Shown: positions 35,988-44,409 of the stretch, piece after piece
Numbering within the stretch: position 1 is the first letter of the stretch
Layout: the number at the start of each line of letters is the position of its first letter
Source: Niastella yeongjuensis
GTDB lineage: Bacteria > Bacteroidota > Bacteroidia > Chitinophagales > Chitinophagaceae
DNA: 64,000 bases
Reading direction: 5' to 3'
Assembly: GCF_900110245.1 (NCBI RefSeq)
Contig: NZ_FOCZ01000003.1
Location: forward strand, 372,001 to 436,000
Translations under genes and position numbers: made by a program
Notes under the pieces: generated by a model
What the model saw: the letters and a program-made list of their open reading frames with translations, nothing else
What the model was told of the DNA's origin: nothing
Databases searched by the model: none

Positions 35988-36034
35988 TTTGAGTAACCGG
36001 ATGGTTACGTATATATTTGCAACCGGGTGGTTAC
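35988..36034 (+). promoter_or_regulatory. Promoter with tandem 16-bp dyad operator ahead of the SRPBCC gene
   Basis: TTTG (35988-35991) and TATATTTG (36012-36019) are spaced by 20 bases, matching the Bacteroidota -33/-7 consensus. A perfect dyad GTAACC-GGAT-GGTTAC (35993-36008) fills the spacer, and a near copy GCAACC-GGGT-GGTTAC (36019-36034) covers the start-site region; 14 of 16 bases agree. Both copies would block RNA polymerase when bound, so repression is likely. Confidence 0.75.
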
Positions 36035-36102
36035 ATAACCGGTGTGTGGCCATCGGCCCGTACGTACTGGCAAAAAATTGAAGTTTACCAAAAAAATACA
36101 TT

Positions 36103-36540
36103 ATGAAAAATGAACCATTGATCGTGGAGCGCACCTACAATGCGCCAGCCGACAGGGTATGGCATGCAATTACTGATTTAGATCAGATGCGCCAATGGTA
36201 TTTTAAACTGGTTGCATTCAAGGCTGAAGTTGGTTTCGAATTTCAGTTTGAAGGCGGTCCCAAAGGCGGACCAATGTACTTACATAAATGCCGGATTACG
36301 GAAGTAGTACCGGGTGAAAAATTACAGTATAGCTGGCGGTACGATGGGTATGAAGGCAATTCTTTTGTGACGTTTGAACTGTTTGCAGAAGGTGATAAAA
36401 CCAGGGTGAAATTGACCCATGTAGGTTTGGAAACCCTGGCAGCAGCCAACCCGGAATTTGCAAGGACCAATTTCGAGCAGGGCTGGACATCTATCATTGG
36501 TACCAACCTGAAAAACTTTGTAGAACAGGTAAGCGTTTAA
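36103..36540 (+). CDS. SRPBCC (AHSA1-like) domain protein
   Basis: The 145-aa protein has the START-like AHSA1 fold: RTYNAPADRVWHAITDLDQM at the start, a PKGGPMYLHKCRITEVVPGE strand and the C-terminal helix QGWTSIIGTNLKNFVEQ. These domains form a hydrophobic cavity; many Bacteroidota members are small, stress- or ArsR-controlled proteins of unknown ligand. It has a clear promoter with a double operator. Its last four bases overlap the end of the convergent GNAT gene. Confidence 0.85.
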   Translation: MKNEPLIVERTYNAPADRVWHAITDLDQMRQWYFKLVAFKAEVGFEFQFEGGPKGGPMYLHKCRITEVVPGEKLQYSWRYDGYEGNSFVTFELFAEGDKTRVKLTHVGLETLAAANPEFARTNFEQGWTSIIGTNLKNFVEQVSV

Positions 36541-37292
36541 ATAGCGCCGCCATTTTTGATATCGCCCTTCAGGATAAACCCGCAGGGTTTCATGCCGGCT
36601 TTTATTAAAGTGGCCTTGGATGCATTGTTGCTGATATTACAGCGGGCAGCAGGAACCCGCCCCTGGCGATAAATTTCTTTTTTTAGTTCCTGTACGAGTA
36701 AACTGCCGAGCCCACGCTGCCGGCAGTTTTCTTTTACGTCCATATAAATATCGGCATAAGGGAAATTGTAATTGAGCATGAATCCGCCATTGGCCACTAC
36801 TTCGCTATGTTGTACAAGATAGTAACCGCCTGCATCAGCCCCTGTGTTTTCTTCTTTATGGTTTCTGCCAAAATGCACGCCGGTCATGTGGAAATCTGTT
36901 TGAACATAGTCTTCAAAAAGAATAGCTTCGGCATAGATATTCTTGGCAAATTCGTAGAGCATGCCTGTTAACAACAAGTCGTTACTCTGGCATTCGATCT
37001 TTTTTGTGCCGGAAGTGGAAATAAAATCATGGAAAATGGAACTGACGTATTTTCTATAAGGAGGCAGCAGGTAGAATTCGAAGATGGTATCGCGGTCTTC
37101 TCTTTTATCTGACCCCCACACGGCCCCATAGCCAATGCATGCTTCATTAGAGATGATCACATACACATCGGCCCAGCCGTAATAATGGCATTTATCATAG
37201 ATGAACTGAAAATTATTTTCCTGCAGGAATATCTGACGAAAATCTTTTATGTCTGCCGACTGTGTTTTTTCGATCTTTAACCGCATGGGCAT
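36537..37292 (-). CDS. GNAT-family N-acetyltransferase
   Basis: The 251-aa protein carries an acetyl-CoA-binding motif in its second half, VKENCRQRGLGSLLVQEL (R-x-x-G-x-G near residue 195), followed by RCNISNNASKATLIKAGMKP, the usual end of GNAT domains. The N-terminal half is less typical and may be a second degenerate GNAT-like or recognition domain, as in double-GNAT proteins. No membrane segment is seen. The acceptor is unknown. It is convergent with and overlaps the SRPBCC gene by four bases. Confidence 0.8.
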   Translation of the reverse strand: MPMRLKIEKTQSADIKDFRQIFLQENNFQFIYDKCHYYGWADVYVIISNEACIGYGAVWGSDKREDRDTIFEFYLLPPYRKYVSSIFHDFISTSGTKKIECQSNDLLLTGMLYEFAKNIYAEAILFEDYVQTDFHMTGVHFGRNHKEENTGADAGGYYLVQHSEVVANGGFMLNYNFPYADIYMDVKENCRQRGLGSLLVQELKKEIYRQGRVPAARCNISNNASKATLIKAGMKPCGFILKGDIKNGGAI

Positions 37293-37315
37293 AAGTTAAC
37301 TATTTTACCCAATAA

Positions 37316-37348
37316 AAAAAACGAGCCCCAGATGGCAGCTCGTTTTTT
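37316..37348 (-). terminator. Terminator of the PAS histidine kinase gene
   Basis: AAAAAACGAGC pairs with GCTCGTTTTTT around an 11-base loop, with a long T-run on the minus strand. It lies 48 bases past the stop of the gene at 37396. Confidence 0.85.
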
Positions 37349-37395
37349 AATACTTCGCCCGCCGAAGCTTTAGCGTAGGAGGGTGAGCAATTTGG

Positions 37396-39537
37396 TTAAC
37401 ACTTGGGAATCGTCACTTTTAACCGGCAGCCGCACCCTGGCGATGATTGCAGGTCAACTGCTCCGTTATACAGGTTGGTTCTGTCGTAAATATTCCGCAA
37501 ACCGATGCCCTTGGTTTTTTTCAATGGACAAAATCCAACCCCATCATCCTGAATGATAAGTTCAACTGCGTTGTTGTTACTTACCAATTGTACAATTACA
37601 TGGCTGGCCTTACTGTACTGGATGGTATTCTTCAATTGTTCCTGAACAATTCGGTACAGGGCAATCTTTTTTCCTTCAGAAATATCATCGGTCCATTGCT
37701 TATGGCACTGGAATTTGATCTTGAACGGACAGGTTTTTTTAACGTCTTTAACCAGTTCATTGATACTGTCGGCCAGGGTCTTTTCTTTTAATTTGGGCAA
37801 TACCATTTCTCTTGAAATGGTTTGTATATCGGCAATGGCCATATCAAGCGACTCTACTACTTTACCGGCTATTTCCCTGTTGGCTGCCTCAGCTGGTTTT
37901 AAAAGCCCCATATACAGCTTGGCTACCAGCAGCAGCTGGTTGATGTTGTCGTGCAATTCCTGTCCGATGCGGGTGCGCTCTTTCTCCTGTGTATCGATGA
38001 TGCTTTTGGCAATTTCCTTCTGGTGTTTGAGCTTTTCCTGCAACAACAGGTTTTCCAGTTCTTTTATCTCAGTAAGGTCGAGCAGGGAACCGATGAGCTT
38101 CACCGGTTTTTCATGTTCAAACACTACAATACCGCGGTCACGCACCGTTCTGTAAGCGCCATTGAGTTGTTTGAGCCGGTATTCCCACTGCCAGCTGGAA
38201 ACTTTACTATGCAACAGGTTGGCTACATTTAATTCAACCCGCTCTTTGTCATCGGGGTGAATGCGGTTGTACCACCAGTTATTGGCAATTATTTCTTTAT
38301 CGGGCGAGCCCAGCAATTCAATCAGGGGTTTGCTTCGAAAAACCTGGTTCGATTTCAGGTCCCACTCCCAGATAGCATCAGTGGTAACCTGGGTTAAACG
38401 GATCAGCCGTTCATTGGCCCGGGCAATTTCTTCATGCACATTGTACCCGAAAGTAATGTCCATGGCTTCGCCACCCAGCATTCGTTTTGTTTTATGAGGA
38501 ACCGGGAAAATGTTTACCAGGAAATAGCTGGTTGTTCCATCGGCCAGGGGATGCTTATAGATCTTTTTATGTGCAGTACCCGTTGCCAGCACATTGCGGT
38601 GTGCTTTTTCAAAAATAGCTGTAAAGAATGGCGGTATTACATCAATCGCATTTTGATTGAGAACGTTTTCATTCAGACTTAAAAATCGAAGAAAGGACGG
38701 GTTGGCAAAAACAAGCCGCTCCTTGTCATCGATCAGCCAGGTCATGGCTGAAGTAAGATTTAAAAATTCCTTCCGGAATAATTCTTTTTCGCAGGCATAC
38801 GGTTCTTTATGCCAGGGCAGTTCATTAATAAGCGCAACAAATGAAAAGGGTGCGGTGGCATTGTCATCAAAAAGTGGATAGAAAGAAAATTGTAACCATT
38901 TACTGTCTGGGCTGTCAGCACGCATTTCAATTACCTGCTCGTAAGGCTTGCCCGCCAGTAACGTTTTCATCAACGGAGAGCTTTCAAAAGAGATGGGATC
39001 AGTAAATATTTTAAAGGAACTACAAAAGCCGGCCAGCTGCGGATTATTCAGCAGGCTTTCAGGTTTGGTGTTTAAAAAATCGGCGGCTTTCTCATTGGCA
39101 TCCAATACATGGCCATTACTATCCAGGATCAGGATACCAGGGGTGGGTGTATGAGTTGGTTTTTCGATATTTGTTTTATACCCCAGGCATATAAAAAGTT
39201 CCGGCTTGTTTTCAATTGACTTTAACCGGGCAACTCGCCAGTTAGCTTTGTGAACCATACTATTTAAAAGATTCATTTTTAAATAGGAGGGGTTCGCTGC
39301 AAAACCTGCTTTTTGCAAAGCGTCTTTTAATAGTTCAACGCCAACAGGTGAAAGAAAATTATAAAAGAGGTTTTTTGAAGGAGTGCTTTTTTCAATATAC
39401 AGGCATTGCACCAATTGTTCATTGGCATATTGAATAACACCATCTTCGTTAATGATGGCAAAATAATAGTCTTCACAGGTATCGGCAATCGTTACTTTAT
39501 CTTCTTCAGTCATACAGGCTACGGGTTTGGTTCTCAC
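37396..39537 (-). CDS. Multi-PAS sensor histidine kinase (HisKA_3/NarL-partner type)
   Basis: The 713-aa cytoplasmic kinase has about four PAS-type sensing domains (roughly 20-130, 145-250, 255-375, 380-500), with a well-conserved PAS core in NQVFRSKPLIELLGSPDKEI and a PAC end in GSLLDLTEIKEL. The dimerisation/phosphoacceptor box is ERTRIGQELHDNINQLLLVA with His near 527. The ATPase domain has an N-box in LYRIVQEQLKNTIQYSKA and G-boxes in DDGVGF and GIGLRNIYDR. It has no membrane helix. It lies with two response-regulator genes and another kinase of the same type, its probable partners. Confidence 0.92.
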   Translation of the reverse strand: MRTKPVACMTEEDKVTIADTCEDYYFAIINEDGVIQYANEQLVQCLYIEKSTPSKNLFYNFLSPVGVELLKDALQKAGFAANPSYLKMNLLNSMVHKANWRVARLKSIENKPELFICLGYKTNIEKPTHTPTPGILILDSNGHVLDANEKAADFLNTKPESLLNNPQLAGFCSSFKIFTDPISFESSPLMKTLLAGKPYEQVIEMRADSPDSKWLQFSFYPLFDDNATAPFSFVALINELPWHKEPYACEKELFRKEFLNLTSAMTWLIDDKERLVFANPSFLRFLSLNENVLNQNAIDVIPPFFTAIFEKAHRNVLATGTAHKKIYKHPLADGTTSYFLVNIFPVPHKTKRMLGGEAMDITFGYNVHEEIARANERLIRLTQVTTDAIWEWDLKSNQVFRSKPLIELLGSPDKEIIANNWWYNRIHPDDKERVELNVANLLHSKVSSWQWEYRLKQLNGAYRTVRDRGIVVFEHEKPVKLIGSLLDLTEIKELENLLLQEKLKHQKEIAKSIIDTQEKERTRIGQELHDNINQLLLVAKLYMGLLKPAEAANREIAGKVVESLDMAIADIQTISREMVLPKLKEKTLADSINELVKDVKKTCPFKIKFQCHKQWTDDISEGKKIALYRIVQEQLKNTIQYSKASHVIVQLVSNNNAVELIIQDDGVGFCPLKKTKGIGLRNIYDRTNLYNGAVDLQSSPGCGCRLKVTIPKC

Positions 39538-39554
39538 GTGATATTAATGGTTGA

Positions 39555-39953
39555 TTATTCTGCTATTTCTGTTTTTTGAATGTCATTTCCAATGGTTGTC
39601 AGTCTATACTCGACCTCTTCAAAATCGAGTGATTTGTCGAAAAAGTGATCAGCGCCGCTTGCGATACAGATCTTTTTATAATGATCATCGGCATGGTTAC
39701 TGATGATCCAGACTTTGATAGCCGGATACCTGTTTTTGATCAGTTTCAACAGTTGAATGCCGCTTTTACCCGGCATGCTGATATCGAGCAACACCAGATC
39801 GATGGTTGCATTTTGTAACCAGCTGATTGCTTCCTCATAATTACGAGCCTGTAAAACAGGGTGAAGGTGCTGCTCGTTGAGCAGGCGAATGATCCTTTGC
39901 CTGAAAAGAGCCGCATCATCAACAACCAGCACAGTTAGGTTTCTATCAGGCAT
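39555..39953 (-). CDS. Stand-alone response-regulator receiver domain
   Basis: The 132-aa protein is a receiver only: acidic pair in VLVVDDAALF, phosphoacceptor Asp in LVLLDISMPGKSG near residue 57, switch Ser/Thr near IISNHAD, and Lys in FFDKSLD. No output domain follows, so it acts by protein contact, as in a phosphorelay or as a phosphate sink. It lies 17 bases upstream of the PAS kinase gene, so the two are likely co-transcribed. Confidence 0.92.
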   Translation of the reverse strand: MPDRNLTVLVVDDAALFRQRIIRLLNEQHLHPVLQARNYEEAISWLQNATIDLVLLDISMPGKSGIQLLKLIKNRYPAIKVWIISNHADDHYKKICIASGADHFFDKSLDFEEVEYRLTTIGNDIQKTEIAE

Positions 39954-40061
39954 GGTGAAAGCTTTGTATCAAAATTAACATATCATACAAGTTATAATAA
40001 ATAGTCGTTTTTATGTTTGTTTTGTAGTATAAAGTCTACAATTACGCAAACGATTGACTAA

Positions 40062-40688
40062 TTAAATCAATTTATTTTCGAGTGCATACCGGATAAGGTC
40101 AGCGTTTGTTTTAAAGTTCATTTTCACCAATATGCGCGCCCGGTAAGTACTGATGGTGGTAGTACTTAATGAAAGATTATCGGCAATTTCAGAAACCGAT
40201 TTGCCGGCTGACAGCAGTTTGAATACATCAAATTCCCTGTCGGAAAGCCGTTTATAGGGTTCCGGTTGTTTTTCTTCTTCCAGTTGGGTGGCCAGGCTTT
40301 CAGCCAGTGTAGGGGTAATGTATTTTTTCCCTGTCAATACCCGCCTTACAGCGTTTACCAGTTCTTCGTGAGCAAGGTCTTTGCTGCAGTAACCCGAGGC
40401 GCCGGCTTTTAATGCACGAATGGCGTATTGTTCTTCAGGGTGCATGCTTAAAATAAGCACCGGCAGGCGGGGGTGAGATAAACGGATCTGGTGCAACGCT
40501 TCCAGGCCACTTCGCCCCGGCATTGAAATATCACTTATAATCACATCCCACTTGCCATTATTAGCTTTTTGTAATAATTCTTCGGCATTGGCACATTCTT
40601 CAATTTCGCCAAACGGGTATTCATCCAATAAGATCTGTTTTAGTCCTTTGCGCACAATTGCATGATCATCGGCCACCAGTACTTTCAT
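40062..40688 (-). CDS. NarL/FixJ-type response regulator
   Basis: A receiver (MKVLVADDHAIVRKGLKQIL, Asp in VIISDISMPGRSG, Lys in GYCSKDL) is joined to a C-terminal LuxR-type HTH (YKRLSDREFDVFKLLSAGKS, EIADNLSLSTTTISTYRARI). The start at 40688 puts the acidic pair at the usual distance; six more codons lie upstream in frame. It controls transcription as a dimer after phosphorylation by a HisKA_3 kinase; two such kinases flank it. Confidence 0.93.
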   Translation of the reverse strand: MKVLVADDHAIVRKGLKQILLDEYPFGEIEECANAEELLQKANNGKWDVIISDISMPGRSGLEALHQIRLSHPRLPVLILSMHPEEQYAIRALKAGASGYCSKDLAHEELVNAVRRVLTGKKYITPTLAESLATQLEEEKQPEPYKRLSDREFDVFKLLSAGKSVSEIADNLSLSTTTISTYRARILVKMNFKTNADLIRYALENKLI

Positions 40689-40797
40689 GGTCAGGTTATT
40701 TATCAATCAGTTTGTCTGTTCAGCCCGCATAACGAGGCTGTTTAATTATTTAAAGTATCTAATAATATGGTACATCATAAACGGATTAATGGTTGCT

Positions 40798-41862
40798 TTA
40801 TTGATCCGCTTTTGAGGTAGCCATTTCGTCGTGCAGGGGAGTGATCACTATAATCGTAGTGCCTTCGCCTGGTTTGCTGTTTATTTCAAAACGTCCGCCC
40901 AGCATGAGCGTGCGTTCTTTCATGCCCAGTAATCCCAATGTTTTTTTAATGGCAAGTGTTTGCATATCAAAGCCTGCCCCATCATCTATGATGGTTAATA
41001 TCACCTGTTCGTTCTGTACCAGTAGTTTGCTAAAGACAGTTTTAGCATTAGCATGACGCGCGATATTGGTCAGCGCTTCCTGGTAGATCCTGAACAGGGA
41101 AGTGGCGATATTATTGTTAACCGGTAAATGGGCCAGTCCAGGTTCAAAGATGATTTTGATGCCTGATCTTTTCTCAAATTCCTTGCTTTGCCATTCCATG
41201 GCTTCTATAAGCCCCAGATCGTCTAACATACTGGGGCGTAACTCGGTAGCAATGCGGCGAACCGATCGGATGGTTTCATTCAACACTTTCAATGCATCGC
41301 CCGTTTTTTGTAAAAGACTGGGATCCTCACATTTGTGCAACTTTTGATTGAGCCACGAGAGGTCCATTTTCAGAATTGTAAGCTGCTGCCCCAGTTCATC
41401 ATGAATTTCGCGGGCGATATTGGTGCGTTCGGTTTCCCTGATATTTATAAGATAATCGCTCAGTTCACGGAGTTGGGTGAATGGTCCCGTGGAAGGATGT
41501 TCTGCTTCGAGTGGCTTGTAAATGAACAGATAACCCCCATTGGGTAAGCCAGGTGAAATGGCATGCCGTGTCGTTTGCAGTGTTAATATTTGGCCCGTAC
41601 CGGTTGTATACGCAATAATGCCCCCGGTAAATGTAGTATTTGAAGCGGCGACCAACAGAAAAGAGAGGGATTGCCCGAGCATATCCTTTTGATTGTAAAG
41701 GAACAACGCCAAAGCTGCCGGGTTGCAGGCAGTAATGACAAAATCGGGACCAGTAAATAGGGCAGCTTCACTGATATGCTGTATCAGCAGCTGTTGGGTT
41801 GTTGGGTTTGGGGTATCGTTTTCCATTTGCTTATGGGGTGCATAAACACTCAGTTCACACAA
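40798..41862 (-). CDS. Sensor histidine kinase (HisKA_3 type) with one PAS-like domain
   Basis: The 354-aa kinase has one PAS-like domain at about 25-125 (ISEAALFTGPDFVITACNPA), the phosphoacceptor box ETERTNIAREIHDELGQQLT with His near 156, then the ATPase domain with N-box FRIYQEALTNIARHA and G-boxes DDGAGF and LGLLGMKER. No membrane helix is seen, so sensing is cytoplasmic. It is transcribed before the NarL-type regulator gene at 40062, the probable cognate. An in-frame Met at residue 13 is an alternative start. Confidence 0.92.
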   Translation of the reverse strand: MCELSVYAPHKQMENDTPNPTTQQLLIQHISEAALFTGPDFVITACNPAALALFLYNQKDMLGQSLSFLLVAASNTTFTGGIIAYTTGTGQILTLQTTRHAISPGLPNGGYLFIYKPLEAEHPSTGPFTQLRELSDYLINIRETERTNIAREIHDELGQQLTILKMDLSWLNQKLHKCEDPSLLQKTGDALKVLNETIRSVRRIATELRPSMLDDLGLIEAMEWQSKEFEKRSGIKIIFEPGLAHLPVNNNIATSLFRIYQEALTNIARHANAKTVFSKLLVQNEQVILTIIDDGAGFDMQTLAIKKTLGLLGMKERTLMLGGRFEINSKPGEGTTIIVITPLHDEMATSKADQ

Positions 41863-42233
41863 TTACTTTTTCATAGAAAACGATTCAGCGCAAGATTAGC
41901 TCATAATTTTTAATTGACAACATGTGGCAGCCGGGTTGTGGGTAACTGGCCCTGGTTTCTGAATAACTTACAAGTGTAGGCATGACATTAATGGCGCTGG
42001 GTAAATGAAAACATTTATTTTGACGGAGTGATTGTATTGGTTTGGCCGTTTATGCGTGCTGTATATTTTTGCCGGCCTGTAAAGGGGTTTACATTTGCTC
42101 TGCAAAACAATCCTACCATTAATCCGATTAAGGGACTTCCTTCCTCAATACCTTGATAAACCCTTTTAAACCTGGCGCCTGTATGTAGCATTCGTACGCT
42201 AGTAAGACGACAACCATTCTAATTTATGTAATT
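41863..42233. other. Divergent intergenic region of the two-component cluster
   Basis: This stretch of about 370 bases separates the minus-strand kinase/regulator genes from the plus-strand receiver gene and must hold promoters for both. I saw no exact TAnnTTTG element, no dyad operator and no RNA. Confidence 0.35.
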
Positions 42234-42620
42234 ATGAACAGTTTAGGAACTAAGGTAGCATTGGTAGACGATTCCCCGGTTTTCAGAAACGGGATAAAGG
42301 AAATCCTTTCTTTGTGGGGGTATGAAGTGGTACTCACCGCCATTCATGGCAAAGACCTGTTGCGACAACTAACTACAGCCAACAGCCCCGATATTTGTAT
42401 TACCGACCTTAACATGCCTGTTATGAATGGTTACGAAACCATTGCCGCTCTAAGAGAAAAATGGCCTGGAATAAAAGTTATTGCATTTTCCATTACCAAT
42501 AGTAGTTGCGAAGAACTGCGGGCCCTGCAGACAGGCGCTCATGCTTTCGTTTCAAAAACTGGCTCCATCATTGAATTGCAAAAGGTTTTGCACGATATGC
42601 AACAACCTGCAGGCATCTGA
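42234..42620 (+). CDS. Stand-alone response-regulator receiver domain
   Basis: The 128-aa protein is a single receiver domain: VALVDDSPVFRNGIKEIL with the acidic pair, phosphoacceptor Asp in ICITDLNMPVMNGYE near residue 60, and Lys in AFVSKTGS. No DNA-binding domain follows. It is divergent from the kinase/regulator genes and resembles the receiver at 39555 in size, so the cluster holds two kinases, two lone receivers and one DNA-binding regulator. Confidence 0.92.
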   Translation: MNSLGTKVALVDDSPVFRNGIKEILSLWGYEVVLTAIHGKDLLRQLTTANSPDICITDLNMPVMNGYETIAALREKWPGIKVIAFSITNSSCEELRALQTGAHAFVSKTGSIIELQKVLHDMQQPAGI

Positions 42621-43138
42621 TTAAAATAAAATGTGGGAAAATATCTTCTAAGGAGCGTGTTGTCTTTTTAAACTTTCACAAAAAGAAGCCTTCTATTACG
42701 TTTATCCCTGTTTGAATCTGTGTAAGGTTCGGCGCTTGTATGCTTTTGTTAGAAGTAGCGGCGTCCGGGGGGCTGCAATCTGGTATTGTAGTTACCTATC
42801 ACCATGGTAAAAATCGCAGCTCCCCGTGCGCAAATTTGCTACTTTCTTTACTTGCTGAAAGATAAATGTTGCATTCTAATTGTATCTAACTAATAGATGA
42901 AAGGAAGGAATCTATCGGGGAAGCGCCTGTTTTTTTCTTTCAATGAAGTTGAATTTCTAAAAATATTCTTAATTCAGATTGGCGTGCAAATAAATCATAG
43001 TACAGCGCGTTTCGTAAAAAAGGCATAGTATTTGAAATTATTACGGGTTCGCCTCACTTTCTATTCTAATATCCTGTGCCGGTTTAGGCTGTACATCGTC
43101 CCAATATATTTATTCTTTTATACTATATATACCAATAT
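42621..43138. other. Non-coding stretch before the M48/helicase pair
   Basis: About 520 A/T-rich bases with no convincing gene. The part next to 43139 (TATA-rich) probably holds the promoter of the peptidase gene, but I found no exact -7 element and no terminator for the receiver gene. Confidence 0.35.
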
Positions 43139-44368
43139 ATGTTACAAGCGCTTCCATATCATTTGAAGGTTCGGGATCATTTTGCTCAACAAACGAAGAC
43201 CTGGAATTTTTTTGCTTCTGTTAATACAAAAGAAGAGCAACTGGCCCAGTATAAAACTGAATTGTTAAAGAATACTTACAAATTTGATGTGAATGCCGAT
43301 GCGGCCATTTACGAAAAGGTAGAAAAGGCCAAAGAAAAATTGGGACTGGAACAACTACCCGTTACAGTTTACCAGGCGCAATACACCGATGAAATGAATG
43401 CGAGTATTGTTTTCCTTAACAACGAAGCACATATTGTTTTCAGCGGCCGTATTACACAGTTATTAGATGACAATGAACTGCTGGCTATACTGGCACATGA
43501 ATTGACCCATGTAAAATTATACAGTACACTACAGGGTGAGTTGGAAATTGCAGAGCGCATTATAATGGCCATTGCCGGTAATTATCACAGTGAGCCTGCT
43601 TATTATGAAACAGCCCGTTTATACAGGCTATACACTGAAATTTATTGCGACCGGGGTGCCTATACTGTAGTAGGCGATACCAGTCCCGTGATCACTTCGC
43701 TGGTGAAAATAGCAACTGGGTTGGATAAGGTAAGTGCCGGGAGTTATGCAAAACAGGCAGAAGAAATATTCTCCACTGCCAGTGGAGTAAAAGCAGCCAC
43801 TATTTCACACCCCGAAAATTTCATCAGGGCAAGGGCCATTCAGCTTTGGCATGAGAAAAAAGAAGATGCCGAAGCGGAGATTATAAAAATGATAGAGGGC
43901 AGTACCGACCTGGACCAGCTGGATGTATTTAAACAAAATGAGTTGTTGCTGTTCACGCGTACCTTCATGCAACTGTTATTAAAACCTAACTGGTTCCGCA
44001 GTGCCCTGGTTGGCAGTTTGGCCAAACAGTATTTTGCCGATTTCTCCTATGATGAAGAAATAACACCCGATGAACAATTTGTAGAAATAATAAACGGGTC
44101 GCATACCAGCATAAAAGATTACCTGGGGTATATTATGCTTGATTTTGCCCTGGTTGATGGCGCCCTGGAACAGATCCCCTTTGGCTGGGCATTTCAATTT
44201 GCCGAAACCATTCAGTTAAAAGATGTTTTTGAAGCCATCGTTAAAAAAGAATTACAACTAAGCGATAAAAAGCTGCAGCAGCATAAGCAAAAAACTATGG
44301 CCGCCTGGTATAAGTTAAAAGAAGGCGGGAAGGAACAGGTGGTGCTGGAAGGCGACGCCTCCGCTTAA
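43139..44368 (+). CDS. M48-like zinc metallopeptidase preceding the large helicase
   Basis: The 409-aa protein holds the zinc motif AILAHELTHVKLYS (HExxH near residue 120) and, about 50 residues on, YTEIYCDRGAYTV, whose Glu is the third ligand in the M48 pattern. There is no signal peptide or membrane helix, unlike HtpX and Ste24, so it is a soluble cytoplasmic peptidase. The C-terminal 200 residues are helical and include a TerB-like acidic stretch (ITPDEQFVEI, MLDFALVDGA). It ends 41 bases before the helicase gene, which suggests one operon and joint function. Confidence 0.8.
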   Translation: MLQALPYHLKVRDHFAQQTKTWNFFASVNTKEEQLAQYKTELLKNTYKFDVNADAAIYEKVEKAKEKLGLEQLPVTVYQAQYTDEMNASIVFLNNEAHIVFSGRITQLLDDNELLAILAHELTHVKLYSTLQGELEIAERIIMAIAGNYHSEPAYYETARLYRLYTEIYCDRGAYTVVGDTSPVITSLVKIATGLDKVSAGSYAKQAEEIFSTASGVKAATISHPENFIRARAIQLWHEKKEDAEAEIIKMIEGSTDLDQLDVFKQNELLLFTRTFMQLLLKPNWFRSALVGSLAKQYFADFSYDEEITPDEQFVEIINGSHTSIKDYLGYIMLDFALVDGALEQIPFGWAFQFAETIQLKDVFEAIVKKELQLSDKKLQQHKQKTMAAWYKLKEGGKEQVVLEGDASA

Positions 44369-44409
44369 TCAAATCCCATTAATACCATTTAGATCTCAAT
44401 TTATTGATT

